Positions 16,609 to 25,797 of a stretch of DNA of 64,000 bases are shown piece by piece. The stretch is taken from assembly GCA_903898675.1 (NCBI GenBank), contig CAIUGM010000036.1, forward strand, positions 1 to 64,000. Reading direction: 5' to 3'. Each line of letters opens with the position of its first letter. Positions within the stretch are counted from its first letter, which is position 1. The DNA is from an uncultured Verrucomicrobiota bacterium (GTDB taxonomy: Bacteria; Verrucomicrobiota; Verrucomicrobiia; Opitutales; Opitutaceae). A program made the translations under genes and the position numbers. Under the pieces are notes generated by a model. That model made no database searches. It saw nothing but the letters and a program-made list of their open reading frames with translations, and was not told where the DNA came from.

Positions 16609-16809
16609 ATGAAAGCCACCAAACTCCTCCTCGCCGCCGCCCTGCTGACGGTCACCGCCACCTTCGCCTTCGCCGGCCCCGGCCCGCAATTCTGGGCGCA
16701 ACAGGCCAAGAATCAGCCGGCCCAGCCCGCCGCCGTTTCATCCGGGACCGCCAAGGACTCGATGACCTGCGGCCAGTGCAGCTGCTGCGCCAGCATGAAG
16801 AAGGCCTGA
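16609..16809 (+). CDS. Small secreted Cys-rich protein of the copper island
   Basis: This 66-aa protein begins with a clear signal peptide (KATKLLLAAALLTVTATFAFA) and, after a Gln/Pro/Ala-rich linker, ends in MTCGQCSCCASMKKA, four cysteines within eight residues. The mature part of about 44 residues is mostly linker plus this Cys/Met cluster, which could bind Cu(I) or Ag(I) in the periplasm. It is the first gene after the ECF-type promoter. I recognise no named family; a CusF-like chaperone role is only an analogy, since the CusF fold is absent. Confidence 0.7.
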   Translation: MKATKLLLAAALLTVTATFAFAGPGPQFWAQQAKNQPAQPAAVSSGTAKDSMTCGQCSCCASMKKA

Positions 16810-16911
16810 CGCAACCAAACCCACCCACGCGTACCCGGCCCCGGTTATTTCCAACGGGGCTGGGTTGTGTTTAAGCGCCAGACCTTCACCTTCACCGCAA
16901 TTCCTTCCACT

Positions 16912-17250
16912 ATGAAAATCCCGATCCTGTTGTTCGCCCTCGTATTTTCCATTTCCGCCCCGCTGGCCCTGGCTGCGGCGGACCAGCCTGGCACCGCCAA
17001 GCCGGCCGCGCCTGACGCCGCCTGGCTCGCCAAGGCCAAGGCGGAATACCCGTTGAAGACCTGCGTCGTTTCCGACGAGGCAATCGGCGGCTCGATGGGT
17101 GAAGGCATCGACTATGTCTTCAAGCAGGCGGGCCAGCCCGACCGCCTTGTGCGTTTCTGCTGCAAGGACTGCCTCAAGGATTTCACCAAGGATCCCGCGA
17201 AGTACCTGAAGCAAATCGACGAAGCCGCCGCCAAGGCGAAGAAGAACTGA
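16912..17250 (+). CDS. Secreted TRASH/YHS-like metal-binding protein
   Basis: This 112-aa protein has a signal peptide (KIPILLFALVFSISAPLALAA). Its domain begins LKTCVVSDEAIGG and ends VRFCCKDCLKDFTKDPAKYL, the spacing of Cys residues seen in TRASH/YHS treble-clef-like modules that bind soft metals. It is probably periplasmic and supplies or buffers copper for the efflux system. The ATG at 16912 places the signal peptide at the N terminus. It lies between the 66-aa Cys-rich gene and cusB, with a 4-base gap to cusB. Confidence 0.75.
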   Translation: MKIPILLFALVFSISAPLALAAADQPGTAKPAAPDAAWLAKAKAEYPLKTCVVSDEAIGGSMGEGIDYVFKQAGQPDRLVRFCCKDCLKDFTKDPAKYLKQIDEAAAKAKKN

Positions 17251-17254
17251 CCCC

Positions 17255-18940
17255 ATGTCCGCCTGGCGCTACCCTGCCCTGGTCCTGGCCCTGGGCGTCG
17301 CCGCGGCCGCCGGCTTTTACGCGGCGCGTGCCGCGCGACCGGCCGCCACGGACCAACCTGGGCACGGCAGTGCCGCGGAGGTCTACCAGTGCCCGATGCA
17401 CCCGTGGATCAAATCCGACCATCCCGGCAAGTGCACCATCTGCGGCATGGACCTGGTCATCGCGGGGCAGGCCGGCAGCGGCCAGGCCGCCGATCCCAAT
17501 CTCGTCACGCTCACGCCGGCCAGCGCCGCCGTGGTGGGCGTGCACACGACCGAGGTGAAGCGCGCCGCGCTGGTGCGCACGCTGCGCGTCGCCGGCGTGA
17601 TCGAGGACGACGATACCCGCCACCGCATCCTGGCCGCCCGCGTGCCCGGCCGGGTGGAAAAATTGTTCATCAATTACGTCGGCGCCGAGGTGCGCGAGGG
17701 CGAACCGCTCGCCACCATCTACAGCCCGGAGATGTTCACCGCCCAGCGCGTGTACGTCGAGCGGCTGAAAGCGGGCACCACCGCCTTTACGGTTTCGGAG
17801 CGCTCCGCCGCGCGGGAACGCCTGCTCGAGCTGGGCCTGACGACGGAGGAAGTCACCATCCTGGAGCACACGCTGGAACCGACCGCCATGCTTACGGTGC
17901 GTTCACCCATGTCGGGCACCGTTGTCTCCCGGGCCGCGTACGAGGGCCAGTACGTCCAGACCAACGACCGGCTTTTTGAAATCGGGGACTTTTCCTCGAT
18001 GTGGTTCGTCTTTGACGCCCATGAAAGCGATCTCCCCTGGCTGCGCGTCGGCCAGACGGTCGAGGTCACCACGCCCTCCCGGCCGGGCCAGATCCTCTCC
18101 GCCCCGATCACGTTCATCGATCCCAACCTGAACGAAGCCACCCGCACGGTGCGCGTTCGCGTCATCCTGGCCAACCGTGATCGCGGCCTGCTGCACAAGC
18201 AGACCGGCATCGGTGCCGTGCGGCTGGAAGTGCCCGGCTTGCTCGTCGTTCCACGCACGGCTGTGCTGCAGACCAGCGGTTCGCCGGTGGTCTATGTGGA
18301 GCAGGGCAACCAGACGTACCAGCCGCGCAACGTGCCGCTGGGCCGGATCGGGGATGACGTCGCCGAGGTGATGGCCGGCCTGAAGGAAGGCGACCGGGTG
18401 GTCTCCGAGGGCGGCTTGATCCTCGACGGCCAAGCCCAGCTCGCCCACGCCGCGGCCAGCGGCGGGCACGACCAGGTGCCGGTGCCACCAGCGGTGATGC
18501 AGGATGCCGCGCCCGCGGCGCATGATGAGGCTTCATTAGGTGTTCTCTCGAACCTGGCCCTGGCCTCGGCCGACGGGGCGGCCGCCCTGGCCAATGACGA
18601 TTTTCCCGCTTACCAAAAACTGCTGCCCGCCATGCGCTCGGCGCTCAGCGCCTACCTGCAAACCGGCGAACCGGCCCAAAGCGGACCGCTGGCGCGGTTT
18701 GCGGACAAGCTCCCCGACCGCGACGAACTCAAGGCTGCGCGGCGTGACTTCGAGCCCTTCAGCACCGCCCTGGCCGATCTGGTCCACGCGCACCGCCTGG
18801 CGCCAGGCGTGAAGCTCTGGATCTTCCAGTGCCCGATGTCGCCCGTCCTCGGCACCGGCCGCTGGCTGCAACGCACCGACGGCGTGAAGAATCCCTTCTT
18901 CGGTTCCGCCATGCCGTATTGCGGCGACGCGGTGAACTAG
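17255..18940 (+). CDS. cusB: RND efflux periplasmic adaptor, CusB-like, with HMBD and DUF3347
   Basis: This 561-aa membrane-fusion protein has an N-terminal membrane anchor, then a heavy-metal-binding domain at about residues 44-68 (YQCPMHPWI and CTICGMDLV). Adaptor hairpin/lipoyl/barrel domains follow to about 400 (RVPGRVEKLFINYVGAEV, FEIGDFSSMWFVFDAHE). A C-terminal DUF3347 module (about 425-555) ends with IFQCPMSPVLGTGRW and MPYCGDAVN. It bridges CusA to the outer membrane and passes Cu(I)/Ag(I) to the pump. The HMBD plus DUF3347 combination gives Cys/Met/His ligands at both ends. Six bases separate it from cusA. Confidence 0.92.
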   Translation: MSAWRYPALVLALGVAAAAGFYAARAARPAATDQPGHGSAAEVYQCPMHPWIKSDHPGKCTICGMDLVIAGQAGSGQAADPNLVTLTPASAAVVGVHTTEVKRAALVRTLRVAGVIEDDDTRHRILAARVPGRVEKLFINYVGAEVREGEPLATIYSPEMFTAQRVYVERLKAGTTAFTVSERSAARERLLELGLTTEEVTILEHTLEPTAMLTVRSPMSGTVVSRAAYEGQYVQTNDRLFEIGDFSSMWFVFDAHESDLPWLRVGQTVEVTTPSRPGQILSAPITFIDPNLNEATRTVRVRVILANRDRGLLHKQTGIGAVRLEVPGLLVVPRTAVLQTSGSPVVYVEQGNQTYQPRNVPLGRIGDDVAEVMAGLKEGDRVVSEGGLILDGQAQLAHAAASGGHDQVPVPPAVMQDAAPAAHDEASLGVLSNLALASADGAAALANDDFPAYQKLLPAMRSALSAYLQTGEPAQSGPLARFADKLPDRDELKAARRDFEPFSTALADLVHAHRLAPGVKLWIFQCPMSPVLGTGRWLQRTDGVKNPFFGSAMPYCGDAVN

Positions 18941-18946
18941 GCCGCC

Positions 18947-21900
18947 ATGATCAACAGTATCATCCGCTGGTCGCTGCAGAATCGTTTTCTCGTGCTGAGC
19001 GGGTTCATCGCGCTTTGCGCGTGGGGCATCGTGGCAGTCCGCCGCGTGCCGATCGACGCCATCCCCGATCTCTCCGAAAACCAGGTGATCGTCTACGCCG
19101 ACTGGCCCGGCCGCTCACCGCAGGAGGTCGAGGACCAGATCACCTACCGTCTGTCGGTCAGCCTGCAGGGTCTCGCGGGCGTCAAGGCCGTCCGGGCCAC
19201 GTCGATGTTCGGCTTCTCCTTCCTCACGGTGATCTTTGAGGACAAGACCGACACCTACTTCGCCCGCACCCGCGTGCTCGAGCGGCTTAATTCCCTCGGC
19301 GATGCCCTTCCCGCCGGCGTCACGGCGCGCCTCGGCCCGGATGCCACCGGCCTCGGGTGGGTCTACCAATATTATCTCAAGGATGCTTCCGGCACACAGG
19401 ACCTGGGCGCGCTGCGCACGCTGCAGGACAACTACGTCCGCTACCAGCTCGCCGCCGTCCCCGGCGTGGCCGAGGTCGCCAGCCTCGGCGGCTTTGTGCG
19501 CCAGTACCAGATCGAGGTCTCGTCGCTCAAACTGAAGCAGTACGACCTGATGCTCGGCGACGTGGTCGCCGCCGTCGGCGCGAGCAACCTCAACATCGGG
19601 GGCAAGACCATCGAGGAAAACGGCGCCGAGTTCATCGTCCGGGGGGTCGGCCTGGTCAACAGCACCGCCGACCTGGAGAAGATCGTGCTCGCGCCGCGCC
19701 AGGGCACGCCGCTCTACCTGCGCGATGTCGCGACCATCCAGATCGGCGGCGACTTCCGCCGCGGGGCGCTCGACGTCAACGGCCGCGAGGTGGTCGGCGG
19801 CATCGTGATCATGCGCTACGGCGAGAACGCGTGGCGGATCATCCAGGACGTGAAGGCCCGGCTCGCCGTCATCGCCCCCGGCCTCCCGGCCGGGGTGACG
19901 GTCGCGTCCTTCTACGACCGCAGCGAGCTCATCGCGCGCGCGATCGACACCCTGAAGCATGCCCTCACCGAGGAGATCATCCTGGTGACGCTGATGCACA
20001 TCATCTTCCTGTTCCACTTCCGCAGCATCCTCGTGGTCACGCTGCCGCTGCCGGCCTCCATCCTCGTTTCGTTCATCCTGATGGACCGGTTCAGCATTCC
20101 GTCGAACATCATGTCGCTGACGGGCATCGCGATCTCCATCGGCGTGCTGGTCGACGCCGGCATCGTGATGACCGAAAATGTCATCCGCCACTGCGAGCTG
20201 GCCGAGGAGCGCCTGCGGCGCCGGCTGACCGGCCCGGAGGTGTTCGAGGAAACCCTGGCCGCCGCGACGCAGGTGGGCCGCCCGATGTTCTTCTCGATGG
20301 CGATCATCATCCTCGCGTTCGTCCCCGTGTTCCTGCTGACCGGCCAGGAGGGCAAGCTCTTCCACCCGCTCGCCTACACCAAGTCCTTTGCGCTGCTGGG
20401 CGCCGTGATCCTGGCCATCACCGCTGTGCCGGTGTTCTGCACCATCCTCGTGCGCGGACCGTTCAAGCCCGAGAGCGAAAACTGGCTGATGAAGTACCTG
20501 CTGAAGGCCTATGATCCGGCCCTCGACTGGGCGCTGACGCACCGCAAGACCGTGCTCAGCCTGGCCTGTACGCTGCTCGTGGCCTGCATCGTCATCGCCT
20601 TCGGCGTGCCGAAGTTGTTCCGCGCCCAAGTCGCAACCTTCAACCCGCAACTGGCCGCGCGGCTGCCGGCCGGCTTCGGTAGCGAGTTCATGCCGACGCT
20701 CGACGAGGGCAGCCTGCTGTTCATGCCCATCCTCCTGCCCGCCACCTCGCTCACCGAGGTGAAGCGCATCATGTCGTGGCAGGACCGCGTGTTGAGCGAG
20801 ACCCCGGAAGTCGTGTCCGTCGCCGGGAAGCTGGGCCGGGCCGACACGGCCACCGACCCGGCGCCCGTGGAGATGATCGAGACCACGATCATGCTCAAGC
20901 CGCTGGACCAGTGGCGGCCCGGCCTGACGAAACAGAAACTGATCGCCGAACTGTCGGCCAAGGTGATGAACGTGCCCGGGTATGCGCCCGGTTTCCTCCA
21001 GCCGATTGAAAACCGCGTCCTGATGACCAGCACCGGCATCCGCGCGCAGGTCGGCGTGAAGATCTTCGGCGACAACCTCGACGCCCTGCAGCAGAAAGCC
21101 TTCGAGGTCGAGCGGGTGATCAACCAGGTGCAGGGCGCCACCGGCGTGGCGCCGTCGCGCGTGCAGGGCAAACCCTACCTCGAGATCACGCCCGACCGCG
21201 AACTGCTGGGTCGTTACGGGCTGAGCATGAAGCAGGTCCTCGATTACGTCGAAACCGGCTTCGGCGGCACCACCGCCGCCACCACGCTCAAGGGGCGCGA
21301 GCGCTGGCCGATCCAGGTGCGGCTGGAGCGCGCCGACCGCGAGGACATCGAGAAGCTGGGCGACCTCCTGATTCCCACTCCCGCCGGCCCGCATGTGCCG
21401 CTGCGCCAGCTCGCCAGCATCAAGCGCGTGATCGGGCCAAATGAAATCGCCTCGGAGAACGGCCGGCTCCGCGCCTTCGTCCAGGCCAACGTCAGCGGCG
21501 ACCGCGACCTCGGCGGCTTTGTCGATGAGATCAAGGAACGCGTCACCCGGGAGGTGAAGCTCGATCCCGGCATGACCGTGGAATACTCCGGCCAGTACGA
21601 GAACCAGATCCGGGCGCGGCAGACGCTGCTTTATGTCTTCCCCACGGTGCTGGTCATTATCTTTGCGCTGCTGGTCATGACGTTCAAGTCGGCCGCCGAG
21701 GCGGCGCACGTGATTCTCGCCGTGCCCTTCGCGCTCACCGGCGGCGTGCTGCTGCAGGCGATCCTCGGCTTCAACTTCAGCGTGGCCGTCTGGGTCGGCT
21801 ACATCGCCCTGTTCGGCACGGCGATCCAGACCGGCGTCGTGATGGTCGTCTACCTGGAGGAAGCCATCGCCAAGCTGCGCACCGAACTGGGCCGCGAACT

Positions 21901-22153
21901 CAACCACACCGAGCTCATCACCGCGATCAAGGCCGGCGCGCGACTGCGGTTGCGGCCCAAGGTGATGACCGTCGCCACCACCGTCGCCAGCCTCGTACCG
22001 ATCTTCTGGAGCACCCGGACCGGCGTGGAGATCATGCAGCCGCTCGCGGCGCCGGTGGTCGGCGGGATGCTCTCCAGTCTCGTGCACATTCTCATCGTCA
22101 CGCCGGTCATCTTCGCGTGGCTGCGGGAGCGCAAGTTGCACTCCACCGCTTAA
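18947..22153 (+). CDS. cusA: CusA/CzcA-family heavy-metal RND pump
   Basis: This 1,068-aa inner-membrane pump has twelve helices and two large periplasmic loops. Monovalent-metal features are visible: Met in GSEFMPTLDEGSLLFMPI and in PVEMIETTIMLKP, matching the CusA Met sites, and the proton-relay Asp in GVLVDAGIVMTENVIRH. This favours Cu(I)/Ag(I) over Co/Zn/Cd export. Length is normal. It lies between cusB and copA with very short gaps. No TolC/CusC-type outer-membrane channel is encoded in the cluster, so the outer-membrane partner must be elsewhere. Confidence 0.94.
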   Translation: MINSIIRWSLQNRFLVLSGFIALCAWGIVAVRRVPIDAIPDLSENQVIVYADWPGRSPQEVEDQITYRLSVSLQGLAGVKAVRATSMFGFSFLTVIFEDKTDTYFARTRVLERLNSLGDALPAGVTARLGPDATGLGWVYQYYLKDASGTQDLGALRTLQDNYVRYQLAAVPGVAEVASLGGFVRQYQIEVSSLKLKQYDLMLGDVVAAVGASNLNIGGKTIEENGAEFIVRGVGLVNSTADLEKIVLAPRQGTPLYLRDVATIQIGGDFRRGALDVNGREVVGGIVIMRYGENAWRIIQDVKARLAVIAPGLPAGVTVASFYDRSELIARAIDTLKHALTEEIILVTLMHIIFLFHFRSILVVTLPLPASILVSFILMDRFSIPSNIMSLTGIAISIGVLVDAGIVMTENVIRHCELAEERLRRRLTGPEVFEETLAAATQVGRPMFFSMAIIILAFVPVFLLTGQEGKLFHPLAYTKSFALLGAVILAITAVPVFCTILVRGPFKPESENWLMKYLLKAYDPALDWALTHRKTVLSLACTLLVACIVIAFGVPKLFRAQVATFNPQLAARLPAGFGSEFMPTLDEGSLLFMPILLPATSLTEVKRIMSWQDRVLSETPEVVSVAGKLGRADTATDPAPVEMIETTIMLKPLDQWRPGLTKQKLIAELSAKVMNVPGYAPGFLQPIENRVLMTSTGIRAQVGVKIFGDNLDALQQKAFEVERVINQVQGATGVAPSRVQGKPYLEITPDRELLGRYGLSMKQVLDYVETGFGGTTAATTLKGRERWPIQVRLERADREDIEKLGDLLIPTPAGPHVPLRQLASIKRVIGPNEIASENGRLRAFVQANVSGDRDLGGFVDEIKERVTREVKLDPGMTVEYSGQYENQIRARQTLLYVFPTVLVIIFALLVMTFKSAAEAAHVILAVPFALTGGVLLQAILGFNFSVAVWVGYIALFGTAIQTGVVMVVYLEEAIAKLRTELGRELNHTELITAIKAGARLRLRPKVMTVATTVASLVPIFWSTRTGVEIMQPLAAPVVGGMLSSLVHILIVTPVIFAWLRERKLHSTA

Positions 22154-22168
22154 AGGGTAGGCTCTGCC

Positions 22169-24214
22169 ATGCACCCTGTCGTGGCCCAGCCGGAGCACCA
22201 TCACGGCGGCCCCGCCGGCCATGGAGTCCCGGCGGCCGACCAGCCCGTCTACATGGGCCTGCCGGACGAACGCTACCTGCGGCCGAAATTCTACGTCGCC
22301 CTGGCCCTGACCCTGCCCGTGCTCGGGCTGGCCATGGGCGGGATGCTCTGGCCGCACGCGTTTCACCGGCTGCCGCCGGGCGTTTCGGGCTGGCTGCAAT
22401 TTGCCCTGACCACCCCGGTGATTTTCTGGGCGGGCGCACCGTTCATCCGCCGCTGGGGGAAATCCATCCGCGAACGCGACAGCAACATGTTCACCCTGAC
22501 GGTCACCGGCACCGGCGCGGCCTACTTCTACAGTGTCGGCGCCCTGCTGTTCGGGGCGCATTTCCCCGCGGAACTCCGCGACGCCCACGGGGTGCCGCTC
22601 TATTTCGAGGCGGCCGCGTTCATCACCACCATCGTCCTGCTCGGCCAGATCCTCGAGCAGCGGGCCCACTCGCGCACGGATGCGGCGATCCGCGCGCTGA
22701 TGAAACTCACCCCGCCGGCCGCGCACCGGCTGTGCGCCGACGGCACCGAGGAGGACGTGCCGCTGGACTCAGTGAAGCCCGGCGACCGGCTGCGGGTCCG
22801 GCCCGGTGAAAATCTGCCGGTTGACGGCGTGCTGCTCGCGGGCGGGGCTGAGGTCGACGAGTCGATGCTTACCGGCGAACCGCTGCCGGTCATAAAGGCC
22901 GTCCGGGACAAGCTCAGCGCCGGAACCCTCAATACCACCGGATCATTTATCTATGAGGCCGAGCGCGTGGGCGCCGATACCTTGCTGGCGCAGATCATCC
23001 GCCTCGTCGCCGAGGCAGTGGAAAGCGAAGCCCCGATCCAACGCCTCGCCGACCGGGTTTCCAACTGGTTTGCCCCGGTGGTGCTGGGCCTGGCCGCGGC
23101 GACTTTTCTCGGCTGGACCCTGCTGTCTCCGGCCGGCGGCTGGCTTTACGGCCTGCTGAATGCCGTCGCCGTGCTTATCATCGCCTGTCCCTGCGCGCTG
23201 GGCCTGGCCACGCCCGTCTCACTCGTCACCGGGATCGGCCGCGGCGCGCAGGCCGGCGTGCTGGTGAAGGACGCGGCCGCGCTCGAGCGGCTCGCCAGCG
23301 CAACCACCTTGCTCATCGACAAGACGGGCACCCTGACCGCCGGCCGGCCCCAGGTGATCGCCCTTGAAACCGCCCCTGGCTTCACCGAGACGGAATTACT
23401 GATGTTCTCCGCCGCAGCGGAGAGCGCCAGCGAACATCCGCTGGCCCGCGCCATCGTGGCCGCCGCCCAGGCTGCCGGGCTCGCCTTGCCGGCCGTCACC
23501 GGCTTTACCGCCGAGCCGGGGGCCGGCGTCAAGGCGTTGGTCTCTGGTCGCGCGGTCGTCGTTGGCCGGGCGCCTGCGTCCGTCCACGCCCTGCATGCCA
23601 CAGCGACCCTCATCGGAGTCACGGTCGATGGCCGCGCGGCCGGCACGATCGCCCTGGCCGACGCCATCAAGCCCTCAACGCCCGGCGCAATCCGTGAACT
23701 GCAAAAACTCGGCCTGCGCGTCGTGATGGTCACGGGCGACCGGGCAACGGCCGCCAAGCTGGTCGCGACCGAGCTGGGCCTGGATGGTTTCCACGCCGAA
23801 GTCACCCCGGCCCGTAAGCAGGAGATTGTCCGCGAACACCAGGCCCTGGGTGAACAGGTCGTCTTTGCCGGCGACGGACTGAACGATGCCCCCGCACTCG
23901 CCGCGGCCAATGTTGGCATCGCGATGGGCACCGGCACCGATGTCGCCATGCACAGCGCCGGACTCGTGCTGGTCAAGGGCGACCTGGCGGCCCTCGTTCG
24001 CGCCGTGCGCCTGAGCCGGGCCGTGATGCGCAATATCCGGCAGAACCTTTTCTGGGCCTTTGCCTATAACCTGGCCGGCCTGCCGCTGGCGGCCGGCCTG
24101 CTTTATCCGTTTACCGGCTGGCTGCTCAACCCGATGTTTGCCGGCGCCGCCATGAGCCTGAGCTCGATCAGTGTCGTGGCCAATGCCCTGCGGCTCAGGC
24201 ACGCCCGCCTGTAA
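22169..24214 (+). CDS. copA: Cu(I)/Ag(I)-exporting P1B-type ATPase
   Basis: This 681-aa P1B ATPase has a His-rich N terminus ([12 protein letters not shown]) in place of an HMA domain. The transmembrane metal site is [13 protein letters not shown] (C340-P-C342). Other features are the actuator TGE in LTGEPLPV, the phosphorylation DKTGT at D384, the nucleotide-binding SEHPLA and the hinge [10 protein letters not shown], with the distal [15 protein letters not shown] block. It exports Cu(I) or Ag(I) from cytoplasm to periplasm, where CusBA could take over. It starts 15 bases after cusA and is the last gene of the copper operon. Confidence 0.93.
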   Translation: MHPVVAQPEHHHGGPAGHGVPAADQPVYMGLPDERYLRPKFYVALALTLPVLGLAMGGMLWPHAFHRLPPGVSGWLQFALTTPVIFWAGAPFIRRWGKSIRERDSNMFTLTVTGTGAAYFYSVGALLFGAHFPAELRDAHGVPLYFEAAAFITTIVLLGQILEQRAHSRTDAAIRALMKLTPPAAHRLCADGTEEDVPLDSVKPGDRLRVRPGENLPVDGVLLAGGAEVDESMLTGEPLPVIKAVRDKLSAGTLNTTGSFIYEAERVGADTLLAQIIRLVAEAVESEAPIQRLADRVSNWFAPVVLGLAAATFLGWTLLSPAGGWLYGLLNAVAVLIIACPCALGLATPVSLVTGIGRGAQAGVLVKDAAALERLASATTLLIDKTGTLTAGRPQVIALETAPGFTETELLMFSAAAESASEHPLARAIVAAAQAAGLALPAVTGFTAEPGAGVKALVSGRAVVVGRAPASVHALHATATLIGVTVDGRAAGTIALADAIKPSTPGAIRELQKLGLRVVMVTGDRATAAKLVATELGLDGFHAEVTPARKQEIVREHQALGEQVVFAGDGLNDAPALAAANVGIAMGTGTDVAMHSAGLVLVKGDLAALVRAVRLSRAVMRNIRQNLFWAFAYNLAGLPLAAGLLYPFTGWLLNPMFAGAAMSLSSISVVANALRLRHARL

Positions 24215-24280
24215 GCGCCGGGGATTACGCCGCTGGATTTTTGCGGAACTCTGGTTAGATTTCCGCAGTCCCATACCCAC

Positions 24281-24730
24281 ATGAAACACCGCATTCTTAC
24301 CGTCCTCTCATTGGCCGCGCTGGCTTTTTTTGCCGGCTGCCAGACCGTTGACTCCCGCATCAAGGAAAAACCCGAGGTCTTCGCGAAGCTCGATCCCGCG
24401 ACCCAGGACAAGGTCAAGCAGGGCATCATCGAGCTCGGCTACAACGAGGACACCGTGTACCTCGCCCTCGGCGCCCCCGACCACAAGCGCGAGTCGGTCA
24501 CGGCCGGCGGCCGGACCGTGACCTGGATCTACAACACGTACTACGACCGTTATGACGGCAGCGTCTATGCCGGCTATCATCGCAGCGTTTATTTCGATCC
24601 CTACCTCCGCGCCTACCGGATGTATTATCGTCCCGTGTATGCGGACACCTACGTCACGGAAAAGGAAGAGCGCATCCGTGTCGTCTTCAAGGACGGCAAG
24701 GTCGCGGTGATCGAGCAGACGAAGGAGTGA
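24281..24730 (+). CDS. Putative lipoprotein, SmpA/BamE-like
   Basis: This 149-aa protein has a lipobox (LAALAFFAGC). Its central part, YNEDTVYLALGAPDHKRESVTAGG, recalls the BamE/SmpA fold, in which a helix is followed by G-x-P and a two-stranded sheet with a W-Y motif (TVTWIYNTYYDRYD). A Tyr-rich stretch follows. It is probably anchored in the envelope; the exact role is unknown. A 7-bp inverted repeat TGCGGAA (24242-24248) / TTCCGCA (24261-24267) lies just upstream. It is 66 bases after copA, and a functional link to copper is not evident. Confidence 0.75.
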   Translation: MKHRILTVLSLAALAFFAGCQTVDSRIKEKPEVFAKLDPATQDKVKQGIIELGYNEDTVYLALGAPDHKRESVTAGGRTVTWIYNTYYDRYDGSVYAGYHRSVYFDPYLRAYRMYYRPVYADTYVTEKEERIRVVFKDGKVAVIEQTKE

Positions 24731-24763
24731 GCGGGTTGAAGACAGGGCCGGCGAGCGGCGGCC

Positions 24764-25744
24764 CTACAACTTCAGCAGCTTTCTCAACTTCGGCCCGATC
24801 CGCCGCGCCAGCGCCGGGTTGGCGTAGCCGACCCACGCGACGGGTGACGTCGTGTCGAGCGGCGCGCGCAGGGGTTGCCCGTCCGGTGCGGTCACGCAGC
24901 AGCCCAGTTCCTGCGCGATCAGCGCGGTGCAGATGTCATAGGGGTGGCAGGCCAGCGCCGAGCGCACCCGCAGTTGCGCAAAGGCCAGCGGCCGCAAATC
25001 GGCGACGAACCGGTCGTGACCCATCAGGAGCTCGTAGAGCTGGCCGCCGCTGCTAAGGTACTGGTCGTCGAAGATCTCCAACCCGGCGCCGAGCTGGTGC
25101 CAGAGCGCCTCCTCCTTCGCCGCCAGCCAGGCCTTGCCGGGCGGGAAAAACTTGGCGAACGAGGCGAAGCCGTGCGCCACGCCCGTCGCGCGGGACGGCC
25201 GTGGAGCGAACTTCGTCCGCCGGTGCGTTTTCAAGTCGATGCGCTCCGCCGTGACACGCCGGCCGCGCACGACACTCAGCTGGTCCGCCAATCCCTGCTT
25301 GCTCACCGGCAGCTCGGTCATGACTGCAACCTGGATGTCGCGCAGATCGGTTTTTGCCCCGCGCTGGGGCGCGAGGGCCGCGAGGCTCCACGCACTGCGC
25401 TTGTCATACATCAGGCCGCGGGTGCCATCGATCGGGTCGATGATACACTTATAGCGGGTCTGCGCGACGGGCGTGCCGCGGGGAAACGTGACGGCCCCGT
25501 CCTCGCCGATGCCTTCCATCACCAGCTCGACGGACCAGGGTCTCGGCCAATTGTTGGCAAACCACGCCAGCACCGTGGCCTCGCTGACCTTGTCGATCGC
25601 GTAGATCGTGTCGGCCGACGTGATCGCGGAGACTCGCGACATCCGCCGGCTGCCCCGGACCTGCGCAGCGCGCACGGATTGGCCGATCGCGTCCTGCAGC
25701 CGGCAGAGCAAGCGCCGGACCTGTTCGAGTTCCGCCGGTTTCAT
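24764..25744 (-). CDS. Inositol monophosphatase-family protein
   Basis: This 326-aa protein belongs to the Li+-sensitive, Mg2+-dependent phosphatase superfamily. Metal-site motifs are the Glu of VMEGIGEDG, the DPIDGTRGLMY segment and the Asp of HPYDICTALI near the C terminus. The family acts on inositol phosphate, fructose-1,6-bisphosphate, PAP or histidinol phosphate. The long insert around residues 150-225 differs from canonical SuhB, so the substrate is uncertain. It lies upstream of nothing obvious, in the same direction as the purine nucleoside phosphorylase gene. Confidence 0.85.
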   Translation of the reverse strand: MKPAELEQVRRLLCRLQDAIGQSVRAAQVRGSRRMSRVSAITSADTIYAIDKVSEATVLAWFANNWPRPWSVELVMEGIGEDGAVTFPRGTPVAQTRYKCIIDPIDGTRGLMYDKRSAWSLAALAPQRGAKTDLRDIQVAVMTELPVSKQGLADQLSVVRGRRVTAERIDLKTHRRTKFAPRPSRATGVAHGFASFAKFFPPGKAWLAAKEEALWHQLGAGLEIFDDQYLSSGGQLYELLMGHDRFVADLRPLAFAQLRVRSALACHPYDICTALIAQELGCCVTAPDGQPLRAPLDTTSPVAWVGYANPALARRIGPKLRKLLKL

Positions 25745-25797
25745 TTTGGCTCAGTTTCCCGCGAGCCGGAGACGAAGCCGGCAAGCAAGGGGTGAGG

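Noticed and set aside
19115-22726. A 1,203-codon open frame on the minus strand across cusA
   Set aside because: It is the antisense of a clear CusA gene. GC-rich codon structure keeps the opposite frame open; the translation is Arg/Asp/Gly/His-rich with no domain.
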